From: Streptomyces flaveolus
Lineage (GTDB): Bacteria > Actinomycetota > Actinomycetes > Streptomycetales > Streptomycetaceae
Reading direction: 5' to 3'
Assembly (NCBI RefSeq): GCF_014648815.1
Contig: NZ_BMRV01000004.1
Location: 310,001-374,000, forward strand
DNA length: 64,000 nucleotides
Positions within the stretch are counted from its first letter, which is position 1, and each line of letters opens with the position of its first letter. A program made the position numbers and the translations under genes. The notes under the pieces were generated by a model that ran no database searches, was not told the origin of the DNA, and saw only the letters and a program-made list of their open reading frames with translations. Shown one piece after another: positions 18,171-27,237 of the stretch.

Positions 18171-19850
18171 ATGAGCCAGGACGCCGGACAGGGCCGGTAC
18201 GCGGGGCGGGCACTCGCCGGCGGCCGCTACCAGCTGCGCGACTTGCTCGGCGAGGGCGGCATGGCCTCGGTGCACCTGGCGTACGACTCGGTGCTGGACC
18301 GCCAGGTCGCCATCAAGACGCTGCACACCGAGCTGGGCCGGGAGCAGGCCTTCCGCGAGCGTTTCCGCCGCGAGGCCCAGGCCGTGGCCAAGCTCACGCA
18401 CACCAACATCGTCTCGGTCTTCGACACCGGCGAGGACACGCTGACCGACGGCGCCTCCGGCGCGGGCGTCGGCGCGCCGATGCCGTACATCGTCATGGAG
18501 TACGTCGAGGGCCGGCCGCTCGGTTCGGTGCTCGACGAGGACGTCCGCCAGTTCGGCGCGATGCCCGCCGACAAGGCCCTGAAGATCACCGCGGATGTGC
18601 TGGCGGCTCTGGAGATCAGTCACGAGATGGGCCTGGTCCACCGGGACATCAAGCCGGGCAACGTGATGATGACCAAGCGCGGCGTGGTCAAGGTGATGGA
18701 CTTCGGCATCGCCCGCGCCATGCAGTCCGGTGTCACGTCGATGACGCAGACCGGCATGGTCGTCGGCACCCCGCAGTACCTCTCGCCGGAACAGGCCCTC
18801 GGCCGCGGCGTGGACGCCCGCTCCGACCTGTACTCGGTCGGCATCATGCTGTTCCAACTGGTCACCGGGCGGCTGCCGTTCGACGCGGACTCGCCGCTGG
18901 CCATCGCCTACGCGCACGTGCAGGAGGAGCCGGTGGCTCCTTCGTCGGTCAACCGCGCCCTGCCGCCGGCCGTGGACGCGCTGGTGGCCCGCGCGCTGAA
19001 GAAGAACCCCAACGAGCGCTTCCCCAGCGCCGAGGCCATGCGCGACGAGTGCCTGCGGGTGGCGGCCTCCTTCCAGGCCGCCCCGCCGAGCATCGTCCCG
19101 GGGGCGCACACGCCGAGCGGCTCGGGTGTCGGCTCCGCGGTCTTCCCGCCGGTCGACCAGACCGGCCAGGCGCCCGCGGGCCACGTCCAGACCCCGTACC
19201 AGCCGACGCCCGCGCCGCACCCGTACGGCACCCCGGCCCCGGTGACGCCGTCCCCGGCGTACGGCTATCCGCAGCAGGGCGGCTACCCGACGCCGGCCGC
19301 GTCGGCGTACGCGCCGCAGCAGGGGGCGCAGACTCCGCCGCCTTACACCATCACGCCCCAGGCCCAGGGGTCCGGTTCCTCGGGCGGCGGCAAGAGCAAC
19401 AAGCCGGTGATCATAGGTTCGGCGGTCGTCGCCGTCCTGGCGGTGGGCGGCCTGGTCGCGGCGCTGCTGATGAGCGGCGGCGACGACGATCCCGAGGCCG
19501 GCGGCGGCGGGAGCAGCGCCAGCGCCTCCGCGTCGGCGACCAAGGCGGAGGGGTACCGCGGGCCGGACACGACGAAGACGATCGAGAAGGACGAGTGCAC
19601 GGAGCCCGAGGAGTCGTACAACGACCCCGACAAGGTCCGGGTGCCCGACTTCACCTTCAAGTACATCGGCTCGGTCAAGGAGTGCTTCCAGGCCGCCGGC
19701 TGGACGATGAAGATCGTGCAGGTCGACGAGAACACGTACGGCGAGGGCTCGATCAGGGACCAGTTCCCCGAGGCCGGCACGGACGTCGACCCGAAGAACA
19801 TGCCGGAGATCCAGCTCAAGGTGTCGACGGGCAACCCCCCGACGTCCTGA
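18171..19850 (+). CDS. PASTA-type transmembrane Ser/Thr protein kinase (559 aa)
   Basis: Kinase domain at residues ~20-285: GEGGMASVH, K49 in VAIKTLH, HRDIKPGNVMM, VMDFGIARAM, activation loop SMTQTGMVVGTPQYLSPEQ. A Pro/Ala/Gln/Tyr-rich linker follows, then a helix at ~411-435 and a single external PASTA-like domain (VPDFTFKYIGSVKECFQAAGW ... VSTG, about residues 490-553). PASTA domains in this family bind muropeptides or lipid II, so envelope sensing is likely. The ATG follows GGGGGAAG. It is divergent from the other kinase and not part of the division cluster. Confidence 0.9.
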   Translation: MSQDAGQGRYAGRALAGGRYQLRDLLGEGGMASVHLAYDSVLDRQVAIKTLHTELGREQAFRERFRREAQAVAKLTHTNIVSVFDTGEDTLTDGASGAGVGAPMPYIVMEYVEGRPLGSVLDEDVRQFGAMPADKALKITADVLAALEISHEMGLVHRDIKPGNVMMTKRGVVKVMDFGIARAMQSGVTSMTQTGMVVGTPQYLSPEQALGRGVDARSDLYSVGIMLFQLVTGRLPFDADSPLAIAYAHVQEEPVAPSSVNRALPPAVDALVARALKKNPNERFPSAEAMRDECLRVAASFQAAPPSIVPGAHTPSGSGVGSAVFPPVDQTGQAPAGHVQTPYQPTPAPHPYGTPAPVTPSPAYGYPQQGGYPTPAASAYAPQQGAQTPPPYTITPQAQGSGSSGGGKSNKPVIIGSAVVAVLAVGGLVAALLMSGGDDDPEAGGGGSSASASASATKAEGYRGPDTTKTIEKDECTEPEESYNDPDKVRVPDFTFKYIGSVKECFQAAGWTMKIVQVDENTYGEGSIRDQFPEAGTDVDPKNMPEIQLKVSTGNPPTS

Positions 19851-19863
19851 CCCCGCGCGTACG

Positions 19864-19903
19864 GGCGAAGGGCCCGGCAGCCGATGCTGCCGGGCCCTTC
19901 GCC
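19864..19903. terminator. Very strong bidirectional terminator
   Basis: 18-bp perfect stem from GGCGAAGGGCCCGGCAGC with a CGAT loop, between the convergent kinase and proteasome-activator genes. Confidence 0.85.
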
Positions 19904-19917
19904 GTGTCCTGGACGTC

Positions 19918-20460
19918 TTACAGGTAGGGGCCGCCGGAGCGGGGGCCCGGGTGCGGCTCGTCGCCGTCATGGCCGGCGCCCGGCGGGAGGGCGCGGCGCA
20001 TCTGCTCCAGCTGCGCCCGCGCGGCCATCTGCTGGGCGAACAGCGTGGTCTGGATCCCGTGGAACAGGCCCTCCAGCCAGCCGACCAGCTGGGCCTGGGC
20101 GATACGCAGTTCCGCGTCGGTGGGCGTCACGTCGTCCGTGAAGGGCAGGGAGAGGCGCTCCAGCTCCTCGACCAGTTCCGGGGCGAGGCCGTCCTCGAGT
20201 TCCTTCACCGAACTGGCGTGGATCTCCTTGAGCCGGGCCCGGCTCGCCTCGTCCAGGGGAGCGACGCGCACCTCCTCCAGCAGCTGCTTGATCATGCTGC
20301 CGATCCTCATGACCTTCGCAGGCTGCTCCACCTGCTCCGTCACCGGGATCTCACGGGGCTCCCCGTCCCCGTCACCGCCCCCGCTCAGTGCCATTCCGTC
20401 CTGGCCGACGACCAGGATCTGGGGATTCTCCGGCGACCTGTCGTTCCTCGGCATCTCCAT
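19918..20460 (-). CDS. bpa: Bacterial proteasome activator Bpa (180 aa)
   Basis: Ring-forming, ATP-independent activator of the actinobacterial 20S proteasome (DUF2587). The conserved helical core is visible (VMRIGSMIKQLLEEVRVAPLDEASRARLKEIH, ELRIAQAQLVGWLEGLFHGIQ, AQQMAARAQLEQMRRALP). The protein ends in GGPYL, the C-terminal GxYL tail that docks into the proteasome alpha ring. The start at MEMPRNDR was chosen over an upstream GTG because family members start here. It is monocistronic and convergent with the kinase, far from the prcBA genes, which are not in the window. Confidence 0.9.
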   Translation of the reverse strand: MEMPRNDRSPENPQILVVGQDGMALSGGGDGDGEPREIPVTEQVEQPAKVMRIGSMIKQLLEEVRVAPLDEASRARLKEIHASSVKELEDGLAPELVEELERLSLPFTDDVTPTDAELRIAQAQLVGWLEGLFHGIQTTLFAQQMAARAQLEQMRRALPPGAGHDGDEPHPGPRSGGPYL

Positions 20461-20678
20461 ACCGCCATTCTCTCGCACCGCTGTGCCGCATCCGTGTGGT
20501 GCCCCCGGGGAAGCGTGATCCACCGCGTACGGCGGAGTCCGGAATGCCGCGAAAGCGGGTAGGTGTGAGGCTTGTTCCGTCGATTTCGACGTGTCGGTCT
20601 CGGCAGCCCCGATGCCGGCGCCGCCGATGTCGGCAACCGTTGGTTTTGGCGACTGCTCACCGGGAGGGGGTCACCGAC

Positions 20679-21539
20679 GTGACTCCATGGCTGCGGACCG
20701 TGCGCGCGACGGGGCTGGCGGGGGTGCTGGGGGTGGGCGCGCTGATGTCGCCGTGCGCGGCGGGGGTGGCACAGGGCGCCGGGTTCACGGCGTCGGAGGG
20801 CGTGGTGACGGGGGCCACGGCGACCGGGCCCGTGAAGTCGGGGCACTTCGCGTCCAGGCACTTGGTGTCCCCGTCCGCCTCGGTGCCCGCCGCGGGCCGG
20901 GCGGCGGGGTCCGGCCCGGACGGCCCGGGTGCCCCGGACCGCCCCGGTCTCACCGAGCACCTGGAACGCCCGGCCGGGCCCCGCCGCTCGGACGGACCGC
21001 GCCATCCGGACGGCCCCGGCACCCGCCCCTCGTCCGCCGCCTCCGCGACCGCCCACGCGTCCCGCCCCCCAGAGGACCGCCCGACGTCCCGCCCCGGGTC
21101 CGGCGCCGGTCATCGGTCCGCGACTCCCCCTCCCGCCTCATCGAAACCGGCCCCATCCGCCTCCGCGCCGGACGGCGAGCCCTCCCGGGCGGGCAGCAGG
21201 GCGGGCGAGGGCCGGCAGCGGCCGGGTCGGCCGGACGCGGAGAAGGCGGAGGAGAACGGTACGAAGGGCCACGCCGACCAGGAGGGTGCCGGCAGCAGGG
21301 GTCTTCCCGACCGTCTTCCCGACCGCCCCGACAGACCGGCCGCCGCCGTCCCGACCGGGGCGACCGCCCCGCCGGCCACGGCGCCCGCGCCCCGGTCCGA
21401 ACCGACGTCCGCCGCCCGGACCGAGGGGGCCGCCGGACCCGTCCTGAAGGTCCTGCCGCTAGGCAGCGGACTGGTCCTCGTCGGCCTCGGGCTGGCCCTG
21501 GCCTTCGTCGGCCTCCGCCTGCGCCGGGGCGGGGCCTAG
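20679..21539 (+). CDS. Secreted Pro/Ser/Gly-rich protein with C-terminal membrane anchor (286 aa)
   Basis: Family not recognised. Residues 1-35 form a signal peptide (WLRTVRATGLAGVLGVGAL). About 215 residues of disordered Pro/Ser/Gly/Asp/Arg sequence follow. A C-terminal hydrophobic helix (GSGLVLVGLGLALAFVGL) is followed by RLRRGGA, a sorting-like anchor with a basic tail but no clear LPXTG or LAXTG ahead of it. The GTG start has GGGAGGGGG 8 bp upstream. Low complexity makes conservation weak, but signal, anchor and ribosome site make it a real gene. Confidence 0.7.
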   Translation: MTPWLRTVRATGLAGVLGVGALMSPCAAGVAQGAGFTASEGVVTGATATGPVKSGHFASRHLVSPSASVPAAGRAAGSGPDGPGAPDRPGLTEHLERPAGPRRSDGPRHPDGPGTRPSSAASATAHASRPPEDRPTSRPGSGAGHRSATPPPASSKPAPSASAPDGEPSRAGSRAGEGRQRPGRPDAEKAEENGTKGHADQEGAGSRGLPDRLPDRPDRPAAAVPTGATAPPATAPAPRSEPTSAARTEGAAGPVLKVLPLGSGLVLVGLGLALAFVGLRLRRGGA

Positions 21540-21555
21540 GACGGAGGGCGTACGG

Positions 21556-22539
21556 CTACGGCGCCGCGACCAGCAGCACCTTGCCGACGTGACCGCTCTC
21601 CTCCACGACCCGGTGCGCGGCGGCCGCGTCCCTCATCGGGAGTTCACGGTCGACGATCGGACGGACGTGGCCCCCGGCGAGCAGCGGCCAGACGTGTTCG
21701 CGCACGGCCGCCACGATGGCCGCCTTCTCCGCCGCCGGGCGGGCCCGCAGCGAGGTCGCGCTGACGGCCGCGCGCTTGGCGAGAAGCATGCCGATGTTCA
21801 GCTCGCCCTTCCGGCCGCCCTGCATGCCGATGATCGCGAGCCGCCCGTTGACGGCCAGGGCCTGGACGTTGCGGTCCAGGTACTTGGCGCCCATGTTGTC
21901 CAGGATGACGTCGGCGCCCGTGCCGCCGGTGGCCTCCTTCACCTCGGCGACGAAGTCCTGCTCCCGGTAGTTGATCAGGATGTCGGCGCCCAGCTCGGCG
22001 CAGCGCTCCAGCTTCTCCTTGGTGCCGGCCGTCACGGCGACCTTCGCACCGACGGCCTTGCCGAGCTGGATCGCCATGGTGCCGATGCCGCTGGAGCCGC
22101 CGTGCACGAGCAGCGTCTCGCCCGGACGGAGGTGGGCGACCATGAAGACGTTCGACCAGACCGTGCAGACCACCTCGGGCAGGGCCGCGGCCTGCTTGAG
22201 GTCGACGCCCTCGGGGATCGGCAGCAGCTGGCCGGCCGGTACGACGACCTTCTCGGCGTAGCCGCCGCCGGCGAGCAGCGCGCACACCTCGTCGCCGACG
22301 GACCAGCCCGACACCCCCGACCCGATCGCGGCGATGCGGCCGGAACACTCCAGGCCGGGGTAGGGGGAGGCGCCGGGCGGCGGGTCGTAGAAGCCCTGGC
22401 GTTGCATGATGTCGGCCCGGTTGACGGCGCCGGCCGTCACCTCGACCAGGACCTCGCCCTCGCCGGGCACCGGGTCCGGGACCTCTGTCCAGACCAGCGC
22501 TTCGGGGCCTCCGGGTTCGGAAATCGTGATCGCATGCAT
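21556..22539 (-). CDS. NAD(P)H:quinone oxidoreductase, zinc-independent MDR family (327 aa)
   Basis: Medium-chain dehydrogenase/reductase of the quinone-oxidoreductase (zeta-crystallin / p53-inducible PIG3) type. It has a GroES-like N-terminal domain (AVNRADIMQRQGFYDPPPG, YPGLECSGRIAAIG) and a Rossmann domain with LVHGGSSGIGTMAIQLGK for NADPH. It lacks the structural-zinc Cys cluster. The start at MHAITISEPGG agrees with the family; the nearest GAGGAG is ~15 bp upstream, so initiation may be weak. It is a single gene. Confidence 0.87.
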   Translation of the reverse strand: MHAITISEPGGPEALVWTEVPDPVPGEGEVLVEVTAGAVNRADIMQRQGFYDPPPGASPYPGLECSGRIAAIGSGVSGWSVGDEVCALLAGGGYAEKVVVPAGQLLPIPEGVDLKQAAALPEVVCTVWSNVFMVAHLRPGETLLVHGGSSGIGTMAIQLGKAVGAKVAVTAGTKEKLERCAELGADILINYREQDFVAEVKEATGGTGADVILDNMGAKYLDRNVQALAVNGRLAIIGMQGGRKGELNIGMLLAKRAAVSATSLRARPAAEKAAIVAAVREHVWPLLAGGHVRPIVDRELPMRDAAAAHRVVEESGHVGKVLLVAAP

Positions 22540-22712
22540 GAGGGTGACGCTACTCCTCGGTCCCCGGCCGGGCCCCTCGTCCTGCGTCCACGGTCGGACC
22601 CGCGTCCGTCTTCGGGCCCGACCGCCCGAAAAGCCCGTGCGGGACCGATGAGTTTGCGCGACGGTAAAGGTCCTCCCATGCGTAGCCCAAGAACGCGGAA
22701 GGACCACCACGT

Positions 22713-23735
22713 ATGAGTACGCACACGTCGGGCCTGGCGATCGAGACCGCGGGCCTGGTGAAGACGTTCGGCGAGACCCGGGCCGTGGACGGGGTGGACC
22801 TCGCGGTGCCCGCCGGCACGGTGTACGGCGTCCTCGGGCCCAACGGCGCCGGCAAGACCACGACGGTGAAGATGCTCGCCACCCTGCTGCGGCCCGACGG
22901 CGGCCAGGCCCACGTCTTCGGTCACGACGTGGTGCGCGAGGCCGACGAGGTACGCGGCCGGGTGAGCCTCACCGGTCAGTACGCGTCCGTCGACGAGGAC
23001 CTCACCGGCACCGAGAACCTGATCCTGCTGGGCCGCCTCCTCGGGCACGGCAAGAAGGCCGCCCGCGAGCGGGGCGACCGGCTGCTGGAGGCCTTCGGGC
23101 TGACGGACGCGGCCGCGAAGCAGGTCAAGCACTACTCCGGTGGCATGCGGCGCCGCATCGACATCGCCGCGTCCATCCTCAACACCCCCGACCTGCTCTT
23201 CCTCGACGAGCCCACGACCGGGCTCGACCCGCGCAGCCGCAACCAGGTGTGGGACATCGTCCGCGCGGTCGTCGCGCAGGGCACCACCGTGCTGCTGACC
23301 ACGCAGTACCTGGACGAGGCCGACCAGCTGGCGTCACGGATCGCCGTCATCGACAAGGGCCGGGTGATCGCCGAGGGCACCAAGGGCGAACTGAAGGCGT
23401 CCGTCGGCGCCGGGTCCGTCCACGTGCGGCTGCGGGACGCCGGCCGGCGGCCCGAGGCCGAGCGGGTGCTGCGGGACCTGCTGTCCGCCGAGGTGCAGCG
23501 GGAACCCGACCCGGTGGCACTGACCGCCCGCCTCGGTGCGGCGAGCGGCGACACGGCGGCGGACCAGGCCGCGAAGGCGCTGGGCGAGCTGGCCCGGAGC
23601 GGCATCACGGTGGACACCTTCTCCCTGGGGCAGCCCAGCCTCGACGAGGTGTTCCTGGCCCTGACCGGCCACGACACCGGCCACAGCGACGATGCCGGGA
23701 ACGGCGGCGACACGAAGGACGAGGTGGCGGCATGA
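22713..23735 (+). CDS. ABC transporter ATPase, daunorubicin-resistance (DrrA) type (340 aa)
   Basis: Nucleotide-binding subunit: Walker [10 protein letters not shown] (residues 42-50), signature [12 protein letters not shown] near 141, Walker [14 protein letters not shown] near 160, His-switch in the following strand, then a ~100-residue C-terminal regulatory domain typical of DrrA. GGAAGGA precedes the ATG. Its stop overlaps the permease start (ATGA), so ATPase and permease form one exporter. The substrate is unknown; self-resistance to a hydrophobic drug is only the family precedent, as no biosynthetic genes are near. Confidence 0.92.
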   Translation: MSTHTSGLAIETAGLVKTFGETRAVDGVDLAVPAGTVYGVLGPNGAGKTTTVKMLATLLRPDGGQAHVFGHDVVREADEVRGRVSLTGQYASVDEDLTGTENLILLGRLLGHGKKAARERGDRLLEAFGLTDAAAKQVKHYSGGMRRRIDIAASILNTPDLLFLDEPTTGLDPRSRNQVWDIVRAVVAQGTTVLLTTQYLDEADQLASRIAVIDKGRVIAEGTKGELKASVGAGSVHVRLRDAGRRPEAERVLRDLLSAEVQREPDPVALTARLGAASGDTAADQAAKALGELARSGITVDTFSLGQPSLDEVFLALTGHDTGHSDDAGNGGDTKDEVAA

Positions 23736-24580
23736 GCACGGCCACGAGCACCCAGAGCACGGACCTCGCCCCGGTCAGCACCGAGTCGCTGGCGACCCTG
23801 CTGGTCACCAGGGAGCGCCCGCCGCGGCCCAGCTCCCTGTCGACGTCCCTGACCTTCGGCTGGCGCGCGATCCTCAAGATCAAGCACGTGCCGGAGCAGC
23901 TCTTCGACGTCACGGCCTTCCCGATCATGAACCTGTTGATGTTCACGTACCTCTTCGGCGGTGCGCTGGCGGGTTCGCCGAGTGACTACATCCAGTTCGT
24001 GCTGCCGGGCATCCTGGTGATGTCGGTCGTGATGATCACGATGTACACCGGGGTCTCGGTGAACATCGACATCGAGAAGGGCGTCTTCGACCGCTTCCGC
24101 TCGTTGCCGATCTGGCGGCCGTCGGCGATGGTCGGCTATCTGCTCGGGGACGCGCTGCGCTACACGATCGCATCGGTCGTGATGCTCGCCGTGGGCCTGC
24201 TCCTCGGCTACCGGCCGGACGGCGGCTTCGTCGGCGTGGTCGCCGGTGTCGCGCTGCTGCTGGTGTTCTCGTTCGCCTTCTCGTGGATCTGGACGATGTT
24301 CGGGCTGCTGCTGCGGACCGAGAAGTCGGTGATGAGCGTCAGCATGATGGTGATCTTCCCGCTCACCTTCCTGTCCAACGTCTTCGTCGACCCGAAGACC
24401 ATGCCGGGCTGGCTCCAGGCGTTCGTCAACAACAGCCCCATCACGCATCTCGCCTCCGCGGTGCGGGAGCTGATGGCGGGTGAGTGGCCCGGCGGCGAGA
24501 TCGGCTGGACGCTGGGCTGGGCGGCCCTGTTCCTGCTCGTCTTCGGGCCGGTCACCATGCGGCTGTACAACCGCAAGTAG
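23732..24580 (+). CDS. ABC-2 type permease, DrrB-like (282 aa)
   Basis: Six hydrophobic segments and an ABC-2 core ([81 protein letters not shown]). The N-terminal ~50 residues are cytoplasmic. It starts at the ATG overlapping the ATPase stop by 4 bp; a dimer with two ATPase subunits is expected. Confidence 0.92.
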   Translation: MSTATSTQSTDLAPVSTESLATLLVTRERPPRPSSLSTSLTFGWRAILKIKHVPEQLFDVTAFPIMNLLMFTYLFGGALAGSPSDYIQFVLPGILVMSVVMITMYTGVSVNIDIEKGVFDRFRSLPIWRPSAMVGYLLGDALRYTIASVVMLAVGLLLGYRPDGGFVGVVAGVALLLVFSFAFSWIWTMFGLLLRTEKSVMSVSMMVIFPLTFLSNVFVDPKTMPGWLQAFVNNSPITHLASAVRELMAGEWPGGEIGWTLGWAALFLLVFGPVTMRLYNRK

Positions 24581-24640
24581 GCGGCCCCGCGGGCCGGCAC
24601 GACGTACACTGTGTTCCCGTCGGCCGGCCCGTCGCCGTCG

Positions 24641-25738
24641 TCAGTCGCGAGGCAGTGGACGGGTGTCCGGGGCCACCTGGGAGCCCGGCGTCGCACGGAT
24701 GATGGTGATCAGTCGGTCCGTCAACTCCAGGCCGCCCACGGCCGGGTCGTCGTACCCGAGCACCCGGTGTCCGCGCAGGACGCTCACCACCAGGTCGTCC
24801 GTCTCGCGCGGGCTCTTGCCCACCTCCGCCTTTATGACGGGGCGTTCGACGAGGTCGAGCCCGCTGCCCTGACTGATCAGGTCCTCCATCACCATGCCTG
24901 CCGCGGGGCTGAGCACGGAGAGGCCGAGCAGGCGGCCCGCGGCGCTGGCACTGGTGATCACGGCGTCCGCACCGGACTGCTTGAGCAGCGGGGCGTTCTC
25001 CTCCTCCCGCACCGCGACCACGATCTTCGCGGAGCGGTTGAGCTGGCGGGCCGTCAGCGTCACCAGGACCGCCGTGTCGTCGCGCTGGGTGGCGATGATG
25101 ATCTGCTTCGCCCGGTAGACCTCGGCCCGGTTCAGCACGTCGCTGCGCGTCGCGTCGCCGACCACTCCCGCGAACCCGTGGGCCGTCGCGGCGTCGATCG
25201 CCTTGCCGCTGGGATCGACCACGACGACCTGCTCCTTGCGCAGGCCCGTCGCACACACGGTCTGGATCGCCGACCGCCCCTTCGTGCCGAAGCCGACGAC
25301 GACGGTGTGATCGCGCAAGGTGGACCTCCAGCGGTTCAGGCGCCACTCCTCCCGAGTGCGCTCGGTGAGGGCTTCCAGCGTGGTGCCGACCAGGATGATC
25401 AGGAACAGCACGCGCAGGGGCGTGATGACGAAGATGTTGGTCAGCCGGGCGGCGTCGCTGACCGGGGTGATGTCGCCGTACCCGGTGGTGGAGAGGGTGA
25501 CGGTGGCGTAGTAGAAGGCGTCGAGGAGATCGACGGAACCGTCCGAGTTGTCGGTGTAACCGTCGTGATCGGCATAGACGATCAGCGCGGTCGCCAGGAG
25601 GACCACCAGGGCCAGGGACAGCCGCTTGCCGACCTGCCGGATCGGGTGTTCCACCAGCTTCTTCGGGAGCTTCACCCGATGGGTCACGAGGTGCTCGTCC
25701 GCCTGGCGGGCGATCGCGTCCTGGCCCGGAAGTTTCAC
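24641..25738 (-). CDS. Two-helix potassium channel with RCK/TrkA domains (365 aa)
   Basis: Ion-channel layout: helix 1 at ~40-57, pore helix and selectivity filter TTGYGD (84-89), helix 2 at ~98-123, then a cytoplasmic RCK NAD-binding domain (HTVVVGFGTKGRSAI) and a TrkA-C-like C-terminal part (TDDLVVSVLRGHRVLGYDDPAV). This is the MthK/KchA type of gated K+ channel. The GTG start lies in the centre of a parS site and overlaps the moeA stop by 4 bp, so translation is coupled to moeA. Confidence 0.88.
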   Translation of the reverse strand: MKLPGQDAIARQADEHLVTHRVKLPKKLVEHPIRQVGKRLSLALVVLLATALIVYADHDGYTDNSDGSVDLLDAFYYATVTLSTTGYGDITPVSDAARLTNIFVITPLRVLFLIILVGTTLEALTERTREEWRLNRWRSTLRDHTVVVGFGTKGRSAIQTVCATGLRKEQVVVVDPSGKAIDAATAHGFAGVVGDATRSDVLNRAEVYRAKQIIIATQRDDTAVLVTLTARQLNRSAKIVVAVREEENAPLLKQSGADAVITSASAAGRLLGLSVLSPAAGMVMEDLISQGSGLDLVERPVIKAEVGKSPRETDDLVVSVLRGHRVLGYDDPAVGGLELTDRLITIIRATPGSQVAPDTRPLPRD

Positions 25739-25745
25739 GTGAAAC
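25732..25745. promoter_or_regulatory. parS: parS site (exact ParB-binding palindrome)
   Basis: GTTTCACGTGAAAC is the exact 14-bp ParB-binding consensus of bacterial chromosomes, including Streptomyces. Here it doubles as coding sequence: the moeA stop TGA and the channel's GTG start both lie inside it. Streptomyces parS sites cluster near oriC, in line with the suggested position. Confidence 0.85.
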
Positions 25746-27237
25746 ACACTCCGATTCCGCCGGTTGCCCAGGGCAGGTCGAGCAACTCCGTCTCCTCTCC
25801 CGGCCGCACACCGCCGGGGGGCACGACGGCCAGGGCGTCGGCGGCCGCGATGCCGCGCAGCATCGCCGGCCCGTTGTAGTGCAGCGGCACGGCGCCCTCG
25901 CCCCGCAGGACGACGGGAACCAGCCGGGTGTCGTACGGGTGCCCGTGGACCGCGTCCCGCAGCGGCAGCGTGTACGGCTCCGGCGCCGGGCGGGCCGCGA
26001 GGGTGCGCAGCAGCGGCTCGGCGAGCGTGAGCAGCCCGGAGACGGCGGCGAGGGGATTGCCCGGCAGGCCGACGAGGTGCCGTCCCTCCGCGATGCGGGC
26101 CAGCAGCATGGGGTGGCCGGGACGCACCTTCACCCCGTCCACGAGGAGTTCGGCGCCGATGCGGCGCAGGATCGGGTGGACGTGGTCGACGGGGCCGGCG
26201 GCGGTGCCGCCGGTCGTCACGATCAGGTCGGCCTCGGACGTCGTGACGGCCCGGTGCAGGGCGTCGGCGTCGTCGCCGATCCGCCGGACCCTGCAGACCT
26301 CGGCGCCCAGGGCCCGCAGCCAGGGCGGCAGCATGGGGCCGAGCGCGTCGCGGATGAGGCCGTCGTGCGGCAGGCCCGCGGTGAGCAGTTCGTCGCCGAG
26401 CACCAGGACGTCGACGCGGGGGCGGGGAACGGTGGTCAGCGTGTCGTATCCGGCGGCCGCCGCGAGGCCCAGGACGGCCGGGGTCACCAGGGTGCCGACG
26501 GCCAGCAGCTGGTCGCCGCTGCGGCACTCCTGGCCGCGCGGCCGGATGTCCTGGCCGTGGACGACCTCGCGGGTGGGGTGCAGGCGGTCCCGTTCGTCGG
26601 TGCGGCCGTGCTCGGTGCGCAGGACCGCGGTGGTGTCCAGGGGGACGCGGGCACCGGTGGCGATGCGGACGGCCTCGCCGTCGGTGAGCGGCGCGGGCTC
26701 GGCGTGCCCGGCCAGGGCGCCCTCGTCGCGCACGGTCCAGGGGCCGGGGCCGGCGACCGCCCAGCCGTCCATCGCGGAGGTGTCGAAGGAGGGCAGGTCG
26801 GTGAGGGCGGTGAGGGGCGCGGCCAGGGTGAGCCCGAGCGCGGCGTCGAGCGGCACGGAGGCCGGGCCGGCGCCCGCGCGGGCGCCGGCCCGGCCGGCCC
26901 GCTCGGCGGCCGACCGGGCCTCGGGCCAGGGGGTCGCACGGTGCCGGGACTCCGCCGGCTGGTGCGGGGCGGCGCGGTGACCGGGGTGGGCGTCGCCGCC
27001 GGGGCGTGCTTCGTGCCCTTGGTGCGGGTCGTGGCCGGGGTGCGCGTCATCACCGTGGTTCACGCCGTGACCGGGGCGGGCGCCGGGTGCGGGCTGCGTG
27101 CCGGATCCAGGCGGCGTGCCGTGTGCGGGGGTCCGGTCGCCGGGCGGCGGGCCGGGGTTCTCCCGTACGAGCGCGAGCGCCTCCTCGACGTCGAGGTCTT
27201 CCGCCTCCTCGCCGGCCCGTGTGCCGGGGGAGGTCAT
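25735..27237 (-). CDS. moeA: Molybdopterin molybdotransferase MoeA with His-rich insert (500 aa)
   Basis: MoeA inserts molybdate into adenylated molybdopterin. Core motifs: DLPSFDTSAMDGWAV (about 148-161), TTGGTAAGPVD, KVRPGHPMLL and LVGLPGNPLAAVSGL. The GG(V/T)S.G..D motif is altered (GGTAAGPVD), as in other MoeA paralogues. Unusual: residues ~31-100 are a His/Pro/Gly-rich low-complexity insert with 11 His between residues 39 and 99. The ATG overlaps the upstream mobA stop by one base (TGATG). E. coli MoeA is ~410 aa, so the insert accounts for most of the extra length. Confidence 0.88.
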   Translation of the reverse strand: MTSPGTRAGEEAEDLDVEEALALVRENPGPPPGDRTPAHGTPPGSGTQPAPGARPGHGVNHGDDAHPGHDPHQGHEARPGGDAHPGHRAAPHQPAESRHRATPWPEARSAAERAGRAGARAGAGPASVPLDAALGLTLAAPLTALTDLPSFDTSAMDGWAVAGPGPWTVRDEGALAGHAEPAPLTDGEAVRIATGARVPLDTTAVLRTEHGRTDERDRLHPTREVVHGQDIRPRGQECRSGDQLLAVGTLVTPAVLGLAAAAGYDTLTTVPRPRVDVLVLGDELLTAGLPHDGLIRDALGPMLPPWLRALGAEVCRVRRIGDDADALHRAVTTSEADLIVTTGGTAAGPVDHVHPILRRIGAELLVDGVKVRPGHPMLLARIAEGRHLVGLPGNPLAAVSGLLTLAEPLLRTLAARPAPEPYTLPLRDAVHGHPYDTRLVPVVLRGEGAVPLHYNGPAMLRGIAAADALAVVPPGGVRPGEETELLDLPWATGGIGVCFT

